From: an uncultured Lachnoclostridium sp.
GTDB lineage: Bacteria > Bacillota > Clostridia > Lachnospirales > Lachnospiraceae
NCBI GenBank assembly: GCA_905212635.1
Contig: CAJMFH010000003.1
Location: 1-64,000, forward strand
Direction: 5' to 3'
Length of the DNA stretch: 64,000 nucleotides
Shown here: piece by piece, positions 52,992 through 61,989 of the stretch
Position numbering within the stretch: the stretch's first letter is position 1
Layout: every line of letters starts with the position of its first letter
Program-made: the position numbers and the translations under genes
Notes under the pieces: generated by a model
Told to the model about the DNA's origin: nothing
Seen by the model: the letters and a program-made list of their open reading frames with translations, nothing else
The model's database searches: none

Positions 52992-53024
52992 TATAGCATT
53001 TTTTATAGGAAAATGCTATAATTG
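52992..53024. promoter_or_regulatory. Perfect palindrome with divergent extended -10 promoters
   Basis: ATTATAGCATTTT (52992-53004), 7-base spacer, AAAATGCTATAAT (53012-53024). Each arm contains TGCTATAAT, an extended -10 element, on opposite strands: 53016-53024 reads towards the S26 peptidase and its mirror towards the PqqD-HprK/ABC operon. It fits a shared operator that controls both transcripts together. Confidence 0.75.
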
Positions 53025-53051
53025 TTGCAAAGAAAATTGCAGGAGGATCGA

Positions 53052-53474
53052 ATGGATATCGAAAACTTATTGGAACAGGGAAAACGGCTTCGTATCAAGC
53101 CGAGGGGATACAGCATGTATCCGTTGATCGTTCCGGGACGGGATGAAGTATATGTGGAATGGGTTTTGCCGGAAACACTGCGGCGGGGCGATGTGGTGTT
53201 ATACCGCAGAGTGGAGGAAAATATACTGGTTCTGCACCGGATATGGAAGAAAGAAAGGGATACCTTTTTTTTGGTGGGAGATAATCAAAAGGAGATCGAA
53301 GGGCCTCTTGCGGCTTCCCAGATCAAGGGGAAAATGACGGGCATCCTGCGAAACGGGCATGAGATTTCTACGGCGAATGTTATTTACAGACTGTATTTCC
53401 GGGTGTGGCTGTGGCTTCGTCCATGCAGACCGCAGATTTCGCGGATGATCCATAAGATCCGACGGAAAAGGTAG
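53052..53474 (+). CDS. S26-family peptidase of Ser/His (SipW-like) type, no N-terminal anchor
   Basis: 140 aa from ATG 53052 (AGGAGG upstream). IKPRGYSMYPLI has the nucleophile Ser21, RRGDVVLYRR follows, LVLHRI gives His62 where bacterial signal peptidases have Lys, and FLVGDN is the GDN box. This Ser-His pattern belongs to the ER/SipW branch. There is no N-terminal helix; only a weakly hydrophobic C-terminal stretch (IYRLYFRVWLWLRP) could touch the membrane. It lies divergent from the kinase/ABC operon and 3.2 kb from the likely substrate. Confidence 0.82.
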   Translation: MDIENLLEQGKRLRIKPRGYSMYPLIVPGRDEVYVEWVLPETLRRGDVVLYRRVEENILVLHRIWKKERDTFFLVGDNQKEIEGPLAASQIKGKMTGILRNGHEISTANVIYRLYFRVWLWLRPCRPQISRMIHKIRRKR

Positions 53475-53573
53475 ACCACATTTTGCCATGTAAAATTAAC
53501 ATTATTCCATGTCCGGATAGGAGAAAATATGATATGTTAGGGCTATCATGAAAGAGAGAAAGGATTTAAAACG

Positions 53574-55700
53574 ATGGCAGAGACAATGAAGAAAAAAATC
53601 ATTTCCACAGTAAAGCTGGGGGATATGACTGCGGTGTTTGAGCAGTCCGAGGATACCGGAAAAGTCGGATTTTATGTGATGCCGGCAGCACTTGTGGGAA
53701 AGAGCCGTGTGGAGGAAAAATATTACCGCGTCAATAACATGATCCAGTTAAAGATTGTCGGAGATATTTATCCGGGGGCTTATGGAAACGGACAGACGAT
53801 GCACAATTCCGGATCCACGGATCTTATGATCTATCAGTCGCAGAAACTGAAAGAGGTTGACGGACATACGGAAATACATACCTTTTTTAAAGATGACAGA
53901 GGCTATGCGGTAGAAAACGTGATCACCTATTATCCGGGAGACGAAAGTTTTGAAATGAAAAACTGTTTCGTCAATGAGAGCGGGAAAGAGGTTACATTGG
54001 AAATGCTTTCGAGTTTTGAGATGGAAAATCTGTCTCCGTTTCTTCCGGGAGATGGTGCCGGCAGTTTATTGGTACACCGCCTTCTCAGCAAATGGAGCCA
54101 CGAGGGCAGGCTTGTGACAGAACGTATTGAAGATATGCAGCTGGAACCAAGCTGGTCTACCTGGTCGGTGGCAGTAGAGCGGTTTGGACAGAGGGGGTCT
54201 ATGCCGGTAATGAAATATTTCCCATTTGCCGCCATCGAAGATGAGAAGACGGGGGTAATCTGGGGCGTTCAGCTGGCACACGAGGCATCGTGGCAGATTG
54301 AGATTTACCGCCAGGACGACGGACTGCATCTGAGCGGGGGCTTGGCAGACCGTGAATTTGGAGACTGGAAAAAAACAGTAAAACCGGGAGAGCATTTCGA
54401 GACACCGACGGCAATTCTTTCGGTGTGCGAAGGCGGAATCGATGATATCTGTCACCGGCTTGTATGTGCCGGCAGTAAATATGTGGATAATGGGCCGGAA
54501 AGCGAACAGGAGCTGCCGATCATTTTCAATGAATACTGTACGACGTGGGGCAATCCATCCCACGAAAATATTTGCCAGATTTTGGAAAATATAAAGGACA
54601 GGGGATTTGACTATTTTGTCATTGATTGTGGCTGGTTTAAAGAAGATGGGATTCCATGGGATATCAGCATGGGAGATTACAACGTGTCTTCGACGCTGTT
54701 TCCGCAGGGGCTGGAAAAGACGGTGGAAGCGATCCGTGCAAAGGGGATGAAACCGGGAATCTGGTTTGAGATTGACAATGTCGGGCGGGCGGCAAAAGCC
54801 TATGAACTCACGGAGCATCTGCTAAAGCGCGACGGATATCCGCTTACGACGCACAACCGAAGATTCTGGGATATGAACGATCCCTGGGTGAAAGAGTATC
54901 TGCATAAAAAAGTCATTGAAATGCTGAAAACGTACGGATTTGAATATATGAAGATGGATTATAATGATACGATCGGACTTGGCTGTGATGGAGCCGAATC
55001 CCTTGGGGAGGGGCTTCGTAAAAATCAGGAAGCATCGGTGAATTTTGTCAGACAGGTCAAAGAGGAAGTACCGGGAATTATTTTGGAAAACTGTGCCTCC
55101 GGGGGACATCGTCTTGAACCGCTTATGATGAGTCTCTGCGCCATGGCATCTTTTTCCGATGCTCATGAGACCGAAGAGATTCCGATTATCGCGGCAAATC
55201 TGCATCGTGCGATCCTGCCGAGACAGAGCCAGATCTGGGCGGTGATCCGAAAGAGTGACTCCCTTAAACGGATTGGATATTCCATTGCGAATACGTTCCT
55301 TGGCAGAATGTGTCTTTCCGGCGATGTGACAGACCTGTCAGCGGAGCAGTGGGATGTGATTGACCGCGGAATAGCGTTTTACCGAGAGATTGCGCCGATC
55401 ATCCGCGACGGAAAGAGTTACCGCAGAGGGCCGAAGATCCTTAGTGACCGGCATCCGGAAGGTTATCAGGCACTGATCCGCATGAAAAAGGACGGAGAGG
55501 CGATGACAGTCATTCATTGCTTTGATGGATCGCTTCCGAAGGAAATCCGGGTAGAACTGCCGGAGGGATGCGGAACACACATTCAGTCCGTATATTCGTA
55601 TGATGTGCCGGAAATGTTTGTAGAGGGAAATGTACTTGTTTATAAGCCGACGGAAAACCGAAATGCGGCAGCAGTACATTTGATCCAAAGTGAAAAATAA
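53574..55700 (+). CDS. Alpha-galactosidase, GH36
   Basis: 708 aa, no signal peptide, so cytoplasmic. DYFVIDCGWF, MKPGIWFEIDN, FEYMKMDYND (nucleophile Asp), LENCASGGHRLEP, and MASFSDAHE (acid/base Asp) give the GH36 catalytic barrel after the N-terminal beta domain. It should cleave terminal alpha-galactose from raffinose-type sugars or galactosides. It has no sugar transporter next to it. AAGG precedes the ATG with a long spacing. A strong convergent terminator follows. Confidence 0.9.
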   Translation: MAETMKKKIISTVKLGDMTAVFEQSEDTGKVGFYVMPAALVGKSRVEEKYYRVNNMIQLKIVGDIYPGAYGNGQTMHNSGSTDLMIYQSQKLKEVDGHTEIHTFFKDDRGYAVENVITYYPGDESFEMKNCFVNESGKEVTLEMLSSFEMENLSPFLPGDGAGSLLVHRLLSKWSHEGRLVTERIEDMQLEPSWSTWSVAVERFGQRGSMPVMKYFPFAAIEDEKTGVIWGVQLAHEASWQIEIYRQDDGLHLSGGLADREFGDWKKTVKPGEHFETPTAILSVCEGGIDDICHRLVCAGSKYVDNGPESEQELPIIFNEYCTTWGNPSHENICQILENIKDRGFDYFVIDCGWFKEDGIPWDISMGDYNVSSTLFPQGLEKTVEAIRAKGMKPGIWFEIDNVGRAAKAYELTEHLLKRDGYPLTTHNRRFWDMNDPWVKEYLHKKVIEMLKTYGFEYMKMDYNDTIGLGCDGAESLGEGLRKNQEASVNFVRQVKEEVPGIILENCASGGHRLEPLMMSLCAMASFSDAHETEEIPIIAANLHRAILPRQSQIWAVIRKSDSLKRIGYSIANTFLGRMCLSGDVTDLSAEQWDVIDRGIAFYREIAPIIRDGKSYRRGPKILSDRHPEGYQALIRMKKDGEAMTVIHCFDGSLPKEIRVELPEGCGTHIQSVYSYDVPEMFVEGNVLVYKPTENRNAAAVHLIQSEK

Positions 55701-55715
55701 ATAAAAATGGACAAT

Positions 55716-55747
55716 AAAAAGGTGTCACATTGCGGTGACACCTTTTT
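55716..55747. terminator. Bidirectional terminator between alpha-galactosidase and XRE genes
   Basis: AAAAAGGTGTCAC (55716-55728) and GTGACACCTTTTT (55735-55747) form a perfect 13-bp stem with a 6-base loop, with A and T tracts on both sides so it works for both convergent genes. Confidence 0.92.
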
Positions 55748-55766
55748 GAACAATATGCCGTGGTTT

Positions 55767-56135
55767 TCAGATGCTGGCATCCGGATCCAGATCTTTCGCG
55801 ATTTTTAACATTTTCAGAATGCGTTCTTTTTCCCCTTTATTATAATGCTGCAATACACGAACAATTTCTTCATCCAAAGTAGAAAGATTGTCAGATTTGA
55901 TCAATCGCGGATTTCCTGCACTCAGTAAATAGTCAACGGAAACATGGCACATTTGGGCGTAGTAAAGAAGTACACGAAGATTGATTTTTGTATAATTATT
56001 TTCTATATTGCTGACAAAGGAAATCGTAGAACCAAGGTCTTTTGCCACCTGATCCTGAGAGATACGCTGCTCTTTACGCAGTTTTTTCATACGTTTTCCT
56101 ACTTTTTCAAAATCAATCTTTTCAATTGCTTCCAT
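55767..56135 (-). CDS. XRE-family HTH regulator
   Basis: 122 aa with an N-terminal HTH_3 domain: KRMKKLRKEQRISQDQVAKDLGSTISFVSNIENN (about residues 13-47), then YYAQMCHVSVDYLL. The C-terminal half is short and helical (ILKMLKIAKDLDPDA). AGGAGG precedes its ATG. It is divergent from leuB but no clear operator was found in the gap. It may regulate itself or the alpha-galactosidase. Confidence 0.88.
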   Translation of the reverse strand: MEAIEKIDFEKVGKRMKKLRKEQRISQDQVAKDLGSTISFVSNIENNYTKINLRVLLYYAQMCHVSVDYLLSAGNPRLIKSDNLSTLDEEIVRVLQHYNKGEKERILKMLKIAKDLDPDASI

Positions 56136-56229
56136 ATACTTGTCCTCCTAGCATAATTTTTCTTACTTATTAGTTTAGTATAAGATGTTATTGTTTTCAA
56201 GAGGAAAATGAAAAAAATGTTACGCAGAC

Positions 56230-56259
56230 TTGACAGTGAACGTCATTTTGCTATATACT
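56230..56259 (+). promoter_or_regulatory. Sigma-A-like promoter for leuB
   Basis: Perfect TTGACA (56230-56235) and TATACT (56254-56259) with an 18-base spacer (or TATATA at 16). The transcript leader would be about 45-50 bases, too short for a T-box or attenuator. Confidence 0.65.
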
Positions 56260-56314
56260 TAAAAAGTTAATAATTATGGAGAACTAGAATTATTTTATCA
56301 ACGAGGAGGAAGCC

Positions 56315-57400
56315 ATGAATTTTCATATCGCAGTGATTCCCGGGGATGGTATTGGCCCGGAGATCGTCACACAAGCAAAGAAGGTATTGGATAAAGTTGG
56401 GGAGGTATACGGTCATACATTTGAGTATGAAGAGCTGTTGATGGGCGGATGTTCCATTGATGCTTACGGAGAGCCGTTGACCGATGAGACACTGGAGCGC
56501 GCAAAGAAAAGCGATTCCGTACTGCTCGGAGCCGTCGGTGGAAACGTCGGACAGAGCAACTGGTACCAGCTGCCGCCGGATAAAAGACCGGAAGCAGGTT
56601 TGCTGAAGATTCGAAAAGGACTTGGTTTGTTTTGTAACCTTCGCCCGGCCGTGCTGTTTGATGAATTGAGCGGTGCGTGTCCATTGAAAAGTGAATTGAC
56701 AGAGGGCGGATTTGATTTTGTCGTCACTCGAGAGCTGACCGGCGGTCTTTATTTTGGAGAGCGCTTTACGAAAGAAGTAGACGGACAGCTTCAGGCGACC
56801 GATACACTTACATATAATGAGACAGAGATTCGTCGTATTGCCAAATGGGCATTTGATATCGCGATGAAGAGAAATAAAAAAGTATGTAGTGTAGACAAAG
56901 CCAATGTACTGGATTCTTCCCGTTTGTGGAGAAAAGTTGTAAAAGAAGTAAGTGCAGACTATCCGGAGGTAGAGCTTTCTGACATGCTCGTAGACAACTG
57001 CGCAATGCAGCTTGTGCGGGATCCGAAGCAGTTTGATGTCATTTTGACTGAGAATATGTTTGGTGATATTTTGTCAGATGAGGCAAGTATGGTAACCGGA
57101 TCGATCGGTATGCTTTCTTCCGCAAGTCTCGGAGAGGGTACACTTGGACTTTATGAGCCAAGCCATGGTTCGGCACCGGATATCGCCGGACAGAATAAAG
57201 CCAATCCGATTGCGACAATCTTATCCGCAGCGATGATGTTAAAATATTCCTTCAATTTGATAAAAGAATCCGATGCGATCGAAAATGCGGTTAAGGCAGT
57301 GCTGAAAAAAGGACTTCGCACGATCGACATTATGGATGAAGGAAAGACTTGTCTGGGAACAGAGGAAATGGGAAAAGCCATTTGTGATGAGATTCGATAA
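56315..57400 (+). CDS. leuB: 3-isopropylmalate dehydrogenase
   Basis: 361 aa. HIAVIPGDGIGPEIVTQA, GAVGGNVGQSNW, RELTGGLYFGER, DKANVLDSSRLWRKV, EPSHGSAPDIAGQNKANPIA are the NAD- and metal-binding segments. It carries out the oxidative decarboxylation step of leucine synthesis. leuA, leuC and leuD are not in the window. It is followed in the same direction by ilvD and ilvB. Confidence 0.96.
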   Translation: MNFHIAVIPGDGIGPEIVTQAKKVLDKVGEVYGHTFEYEELLMGGCSIDAYGEPLTDETLERAKKSDSVLLGAVGGNVGQSNWYQLPPDKRPEAGLLKIRKGLGLFCNLRPAVLFDELSGACPLKSELTEGGFDFVVTRELTGGLYFGERFTKEVDGQLQATDTLTYNETEIRRIAKWAFDIAMKRNKKVCSVDKANVLDSSRLWRKVVKEVSADYPEVELSDMLVDNCAMQLVRDPKQFDVILTENMFGDILSDEASMVTGSIGMLSSASLGEGTLGLYEPSHGSAPDIAGQNKANPIATILSAAMMLKYSFNLIKESDAIENAVKAVLKKGLRTIDIMDEGKTCLGTEEMGKAICDEIR

Positions 57401-57451
57401 ACAGACAACAGATAGATGAAATTTGAACCGGAATGAATGGAGGTTAAATCA

Positions 57452-59119
57452 ATGAAAAGTGATTCAGTAAAAAAGGGGATGCAGACAGCACCTCAGCGTT
57501 CTTTGTTTAACGCGTTGGGTATGACAAAAGAGGAGCTTGAAAAACCACTTGTTGGTATTGTCAGTTCTTACAATGAGATCGTCCCTGGTCATATGAATAT
57601 TGATAAGATTGTAGAGGCAGTAAAACTCGGCGTGGCAATGGCTGGTGGAACACCGGTCGTATTCCCTGCGATCGCTGTATGCGATGGAATTGCCATGGGA
57701 CATGTCGGAATGAAATATTCGCTTGTCACCCGTGATCTGATTGCAGATTCTACCGAATGTATGGCACTTGCCCATGCGTTTGATGCCCTCGTTATGGTGC
57801 CTAACTGTGACAAAAACGTACCGGGACTTTTGATGGCAGCAGCCAGAGTCAATGTACCGACCGTATTTGTCAGCGGCGGTCCGATGCTTGCCGGTCATGT
57901 ACAGGGAAAGAAAACCAGTCTTTCCAGTATGTTTGAGGCAGTGGGTGCACATGCCGCAGGCAAAATGACAGAAGAAGAAGTAGACGATTTTGTAAGCCAT
58001 GCCTGTCCTACGTGCGGTTCCTGTTCCGGTATGTATACCGCTAACAGTATGAACTGTCTGACCGAGGCAATCGGTATGGGACTTCAGGGAAATGGTACAA
58101 TTCCTGCCGTTTATTCCGAGCGTATCAAACTTGCGAAACATGCAGGTATGAAAGTTATGGAGCTTTATAATAAAAACATCCGTCCAAGAGACATTATGAC
58201 AGAGAAGGCATTTTTGAATGCGCTTACGGTCGATATGGCACTTGGATGTTCAACAAACAGTATGCTTCACCTGCCGGCAATCGCACATGAAGCCGGTGTG
58301 GATCTGAATCTGGATCTGGCAAACGAGATTAGTGCAAAGACTCCAAACCTCTGCCACCTCGCACCAGCCGGACACACGTATATCGAAGAACTCAACGAAG
58401 CAGGCGGTGTTTATGCCGTTATGAATGAATTGAATAAAAAAGGACTGCTGTACACCGATCTGATGACAGCAACCGGAAAGACCGTTGGTGAAAACATTGA
58501 AGGTGTTGTCAACCGCAATCCGGAAGTTATCCGTCCGATCGACAATCCATACAGTCAGACGGGTGGAATCGCCATTCTCAAAGGAAATCTGGCACCGGAT
58601 TCCGCCGTTGTTAAACGTTCTGCTGTTGTAGAAGAAATGATGGTTCATGAGGGACCGGCCCGCGTATTTGACTGCGAAGAAGATGCTATCGCAGCAATCA
58701 AAGGTGGAAAGATCGTTGCCGGTGATGTTGTCGTGATCCGTTATGAGGGACCAAAAGGCGGCCCTGGTATGAGAGAGATGCTCAATCCTACGTCAGCAAT
58801 CGCAGGTATGGGACTTGGCTCTTCGGTGGCATTGATTACAGATGGACGTTTTTCCGGAGCAAGCCGTGGCGCTTCCATCGGCCATGTATCACCGGAGGCA
58901 GCTGTCGGAGGTCCGATCGCACTCGTAGAAGAAGGCGATATCATCAAGATTAACATTCCGGAGAATACATTACAGCTTGACGTCAGTGAGGAAGTTCTTG
59001 CCGAGAGAAAGAAAAACTGGAAACCGAGAGCACCAAAGGTAACAACCGGATATCTTGCACGTTATGCCAATATGGTAACATCCGGAAATACCGGTGCAAT
59101 TTTGAAACAGGAATTCTAA
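57452..59119 (+). CDS. ilvD: Dihydroxy-acid dehydratase
   Basis: 555 aa from ATG 57452 with TGGAGG upstream. PNCDKNVPG, CPTCGSCSGMYTANSMNCLTEA (cluster cysteines) and GLGSSVALITDGRFSGASRG identify the Fe-S dehydratase of valine, isoleucine and leucine synthesis. It lies between leuB and ilvB. Confidence 0.97.
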   Translation: MKSDSVKKGMQTAPQRSLFNALGMTKEELEKPLVGIVSSYNEIVPGHMNIDKIVEAVKLGVAMAGGTPVVFPAIAVCDGIAMGHVGMKYSLVTRDLIADSTECMALAHAFDALVMVPNCDKNVPGLLMAAARVNVPTVFVSGGPMLAGHVQGKKTSLSSMFEAVGAHAAGKMTEEEVDDFVSHACPTCGSCSGMYTANSMNCLTEAIGMGLQGNGTIPAVYSERIKLAKHAGMKVMELYNKNIRPRDIMTEKAFLNALTVDMALGCSTNSMLHLPAIAHEAGVDLNLDLANEISAKTPNLCHLAPAGHTYIEELNEAGGVYAVMNELNKKGLLYTDLMTATGKTVGENIEGVVNRNPEVIRPIDNPYSQTGGIAILKGNLAPDSAVVKRSAVVEEMMVHEGPARVFDCEEDAIAAIKGGKIVAGDVVVIRYEGPKGGPGMREMLNPTSAIAGMGLGSSVALITDGRFSGASRGASIGHVSPEAAVGGPIALVEEGDIIKINIPENTLQLDVSEEVLAERKKNWKPRAPKVTTGYLARYANMVTSGNTGAILKQEF

Positions 59120-59181
59120 AGAACCCACAGCGTAGGTGAGGGTGAAACACGAAAATATTAACGAGAAAGAGGTGCATTTTC

Positions 59182-60867
59182 ATGCAATTAAATGGCTCCC
59201 AAATTTTAATCGAATGTTTATTAGAACAAGGGGTAGACACAATTTTTGGATATCCCGGCGGAGCGATTTTGAATGTATACGATGAATTGTATCGTTATCA
59301 GGATAAAATCAGACATGTATTAACATCCCATGAGCAGGGCGCGTCTCATGCCGCTGACGGCTATGCGCGTTCTACCGGAAAAGTTGGAGTCTGTATGGCG
59401 ACAAGTGGTCCGGGGGCAACCAATCTGGTAACCGGAATTGCGACCGCTTACATGGATTCGGTTCCGATGGTGGCTATCACTTGTAATGTCGGACTTCCAT
59501 TACTTGGAAAAGACAGTTTTCAGGAAGTGGATATTGCCGGCATCACGATGCCGATCACAAAGCACAGCTTCATTGTAAAAGATATCAATGATCTGGCAAA
59601 AGTGGTACGCCGTGCCTTTGCCATCGCACAGACAGGCAGACCGGGGCCGGTACTTGTCGATATTACGAAAGATGTAACCGCTGCTGTGACAGAGTTTACT
59701 CCACAGACACCGGATCTGATCCAGAGACAGACCGATACGATCTGTGAAAATGATATTGAAGACGTACTTCAGGCAATTCGTAAGGCTGAAAAACCGATGA
59801 TCTTTGTCGGTGGTGGATGTATTTTGTCAGGAGCCAGTGCAGAACTGAAAGAATTTGTCAAAAAAGTAGATGCACCGGTAACCGATACTTTGATGGGAAA
59901 AGGTGCCTTTGACGGAACCGATGAATATTATACCGGTATGCTGGGAATGCATGGAACCAAGACGGCAAACTTAAGTGTGACAGAATGTGACCTGCTGCTT
60001 GCACTTGGTGTCCGTTTTTCGGATCGTGTTACAGGAAATGCAAAGAAATTTGCTACCAATGCAAAGATTGTTCATATTGACATCGATGCGGCAGAGATCA
60101 ACAAAAATATTCAGGTGGATTATTCTATCGTAGGCGATTTAAAAGCCGTACTTGAGATTCTCAATAAAAAACTGGAAAACCAGTATCATAAAGCATGGAT
60201 TGATAAAGTGCTTGCGAGAAAAGCCGCACTTCCGATGACGTATCGTGACGATGTACTCACCGGTCCGTATGTGATCGAACGCATCAATGCAGCGACACAG
60301 GGAGATGCAATTATTACTACAGATGTAGGACAGCATCAGATGTGGGCAGCACAGTATTATCAGTATAAAAATCCACGTTCATTCCTTAGTTCCGGTGGTA
60401 TGGGAACGATGGGATACGGACTGGGTGCCTGTATCGGAGCGAAAGTCGGAAATCCGGATAAGACGGTATTTAATATCGCCGGTGACGGATGTTTCCGCAT
60501 GAATATGAACGAGTTAGCAACTGCTTCCCGTTATGATATTCCGATCATTCAGGTTGTATTTGACAATCATGCCCTTGGTATGGTTCGTCAGTGGCAGACA
60601 TTGTTCTATGGCAAACGTTATTCAAGTACGATCCTTCAGGATAAAGTGGATTATGTAAAAGTGTCCGAAGCCCTTGGCGCAAAGGCATTTTTGGTAACCA
60701 AACGCGAAGAAGTTGACGACGTACTGAAACAGGCAATGCAGGAAAAAGGTCCGGTAGTGATCTGCTGCGTTCTGGATCAGGATGACAAAGTGTGGCCGAT
60801 GGTGGCACCTGGAGAGGCGATTGAAAAAGCCTTTACAGAAGAAGATTTAAAGAAGTCAGAATCATAA
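59182..60867 (+). CDS. ilvB: Acetolactate synthase, large subunit
   Basis: 561 aa TPP enzyme: YPGGAILNVYDELYRY, SHEQGASHAADGYAR (cofactor-proton Glu), ATSGPGATNLVTGIATAYMDS, and the TPP motif GDGCFRMNMNELATA. It makes acetolactate from pyruvate. The regulatory subunit ilvN is not adjacent, so it must be elsewhere or missing. AGAGG precedes the ATG. Confidence 0.96.
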   Translation: MQLNGSQILIECLLEQGVDTIFGYPGGAILNVYDELYRYQDKIRHVLTSHEQGASHAADGYARSTGKVGVCMATSGPGATNLVTGIATAYMDSVPMVAITCNVGLPLLGKDSFQEVDIAGITMPITKHSFIVKDINDLAKVVRRAFAIAQTGRPGPVLVDITKDVTAAVTEFTPQTPDLIQRQTDTICENDIEDVLQAIRKAEKPMIFVGGGCILSGASAELKEFVKKVDAPVTDTLMGKGAFDGTDEYYTGMLGMHGTKTANLSVTECDLLLALGVRFSDRVTGNAKKFATNAKIVHIDIDAAEINKNIQVDYSIVGDLKAVLEILNKKLENQYHKAWIDKVLARKAALPMTYRDDVLTGPYVIERINAATQGDAIITTDVGQHQMWAAQYYQYKNPRSFLSSGGMGTMGYGLGACIGAKVGNPDKTVFNIAGDGCFRMNMNELATASRYDIPIIQVVFDNHALGMVRQWQTLFYGKRYSSTILQDKVDYVKVSEALGAKAFLVTKREEVDDVLKQAMQEKGPVVICCVLDQDDKVWPMVAPGEAIEKAFTEEDLKKSES

Positions 60868-60906
60868 TGCATGATTTTAGATAAATATTTTAAGGAGGTT
60901 TTAGCC

Positions 60907-61989
60907 GTGGCTAGAGTTTACAATTTTTCAGCTGGACCAGCTGTATTACCAGAGGAAGTTTTACAAGAAGCAGCAGATGAGATGCTTGATTACAGAGGAA
61001 CAGGGATGTCTGTAATGGAGATGAGTCATCGTTCCAAAGCATACGATGAGATTATTAAGACAGCAGAAGCAGATCTTAGGGATTTAATGAATATTCCGGA
61101 CAATTACAAAGTGTTGTTCCTTCAGGGCGGTGCTTCCCAGCAGTTTGCCATGATTCCTATGAACTTGATGAAAAATGGTGTTGCAGACTATATTGTAACC
61201 GGACAGTGGGCAAAAAAAGCTTATACAGAGGCTTGCAAATATGGAAAAGCAAATAAGATCGCTTCTTCCGAAGATAAGACATTTTCTTACATACCGGACT
61301 GCTCAGATCTTCCAATCGATGAGGATGCAGACTATGTATATATCTGTGAAAATAATACAATTTATGGAACCAAATACAAAACACTGCCAAATACAAAGGG
61401 CAAGACACTGGTAGCAGACGTTTCTTCCTGCTTTTTGTCAGAACCTGTTGATGTCACAAAATATGGTGTCATCTATGGTGGTGTTCAGAAAAATATCGGA
61501 CCTGCCGGCGTTGTCATCGTGATCATCCGTGAAGACCTGATTCCTGAGAGTGTAGATGAAAAAGTACCTACGATGCTTCAGTACAAGATTCACGCAGATG
61601 CACAGAGCCTTTACAATACACCTCCTGCTTATGGTATCTATATCTGCGGTAAAGTATTCAAATGGCTTAAGAAAATGGGTGGTCTTGAAGTGATGAAACA
61701 GCGCAACGAAGAAAAGGCAAAAATCCTTTATGACTTCTTAGATTCCAGCAAATTGTTCAAAGGAACTGTCCGCAAAGAAGACCGTTCTTTGATGAACGTA
61801 CCATTTGTTACCGGAAATGACGAGTTGGATGCTAAATTTGTCAAAGAGGCAAAAGAGGCAGGATTTGAAAACCTGAAGGGACACCGTACGGTTGGTGGAA
61901 TGCGTGCAAGTATCTACAACGCTATGCCAAAGGAAGGTGTAGAAAAATTGGTTGAGTTTATGAAGAAATTTGAAGAGGAGAATCTGTAA
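60907..61989 (+). CDS. serC: Phosphoserine aminotransferase
   Basis: 360 aa from GTG 60907, which has AAGGAGGT 8 bases upstream and gives the usual start (A)RVYNFSAGPAVLPE; the ATG at 60871 is a longer, unlikely option. PLP-enzyme marks: FLQGGASQQF, VADVSSCFLSEP, YGGVQKNIGPAG (Lys that binds PLP). It converts phosphohydroxypyruvate to phosphoserine. Its stop overlaps the serA start (TAATG). Confidence 0.96.
   Translation: MARVYNFSAGPAVLPEEVLQEAADEMLDYRGTGMSVMEMSHRSKAYDEIIKTAEADLRDLMNIPDNYKVLFLQGGASQQFAMIPMNLMKNGVADYIVTGQWAKKAYTEACKYGKANKIASSEDKTFSYIPDCSDLPIDEDADYVYICENNTIYGTKYKTLPNTKGKTLVADVSSCFLSEPVDVTKYGVIYGGVQKNIGPAGVVIVIIREDLIPESVDEKVPTMLQYKIHADAQSLYNTPPAYGIYICGKVFKWLKKMGGLEVMKQRNEEKAKILYDFLDSSKLFKGTVRKEDRSLMNVPFVTGNDELDAKFVKEAKEAGFENLKGHRTVGGMRASIYNAMPKEGVEKLVEFMKKFEEENL

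Noticed and set aside
48196..53474. Classical lasso peptide gene cluster
   Set aside because: There is no asparagine-synthetase-like cyclase and no transglutaminase-type leader protease, and the candidate substrate is 124 aa.
56136..56314. T-box or leader attenuator before leuB
   Set aside because: The promoter leaves a leader of only about 50 bases and no T-box sequence or terminator pair is present.
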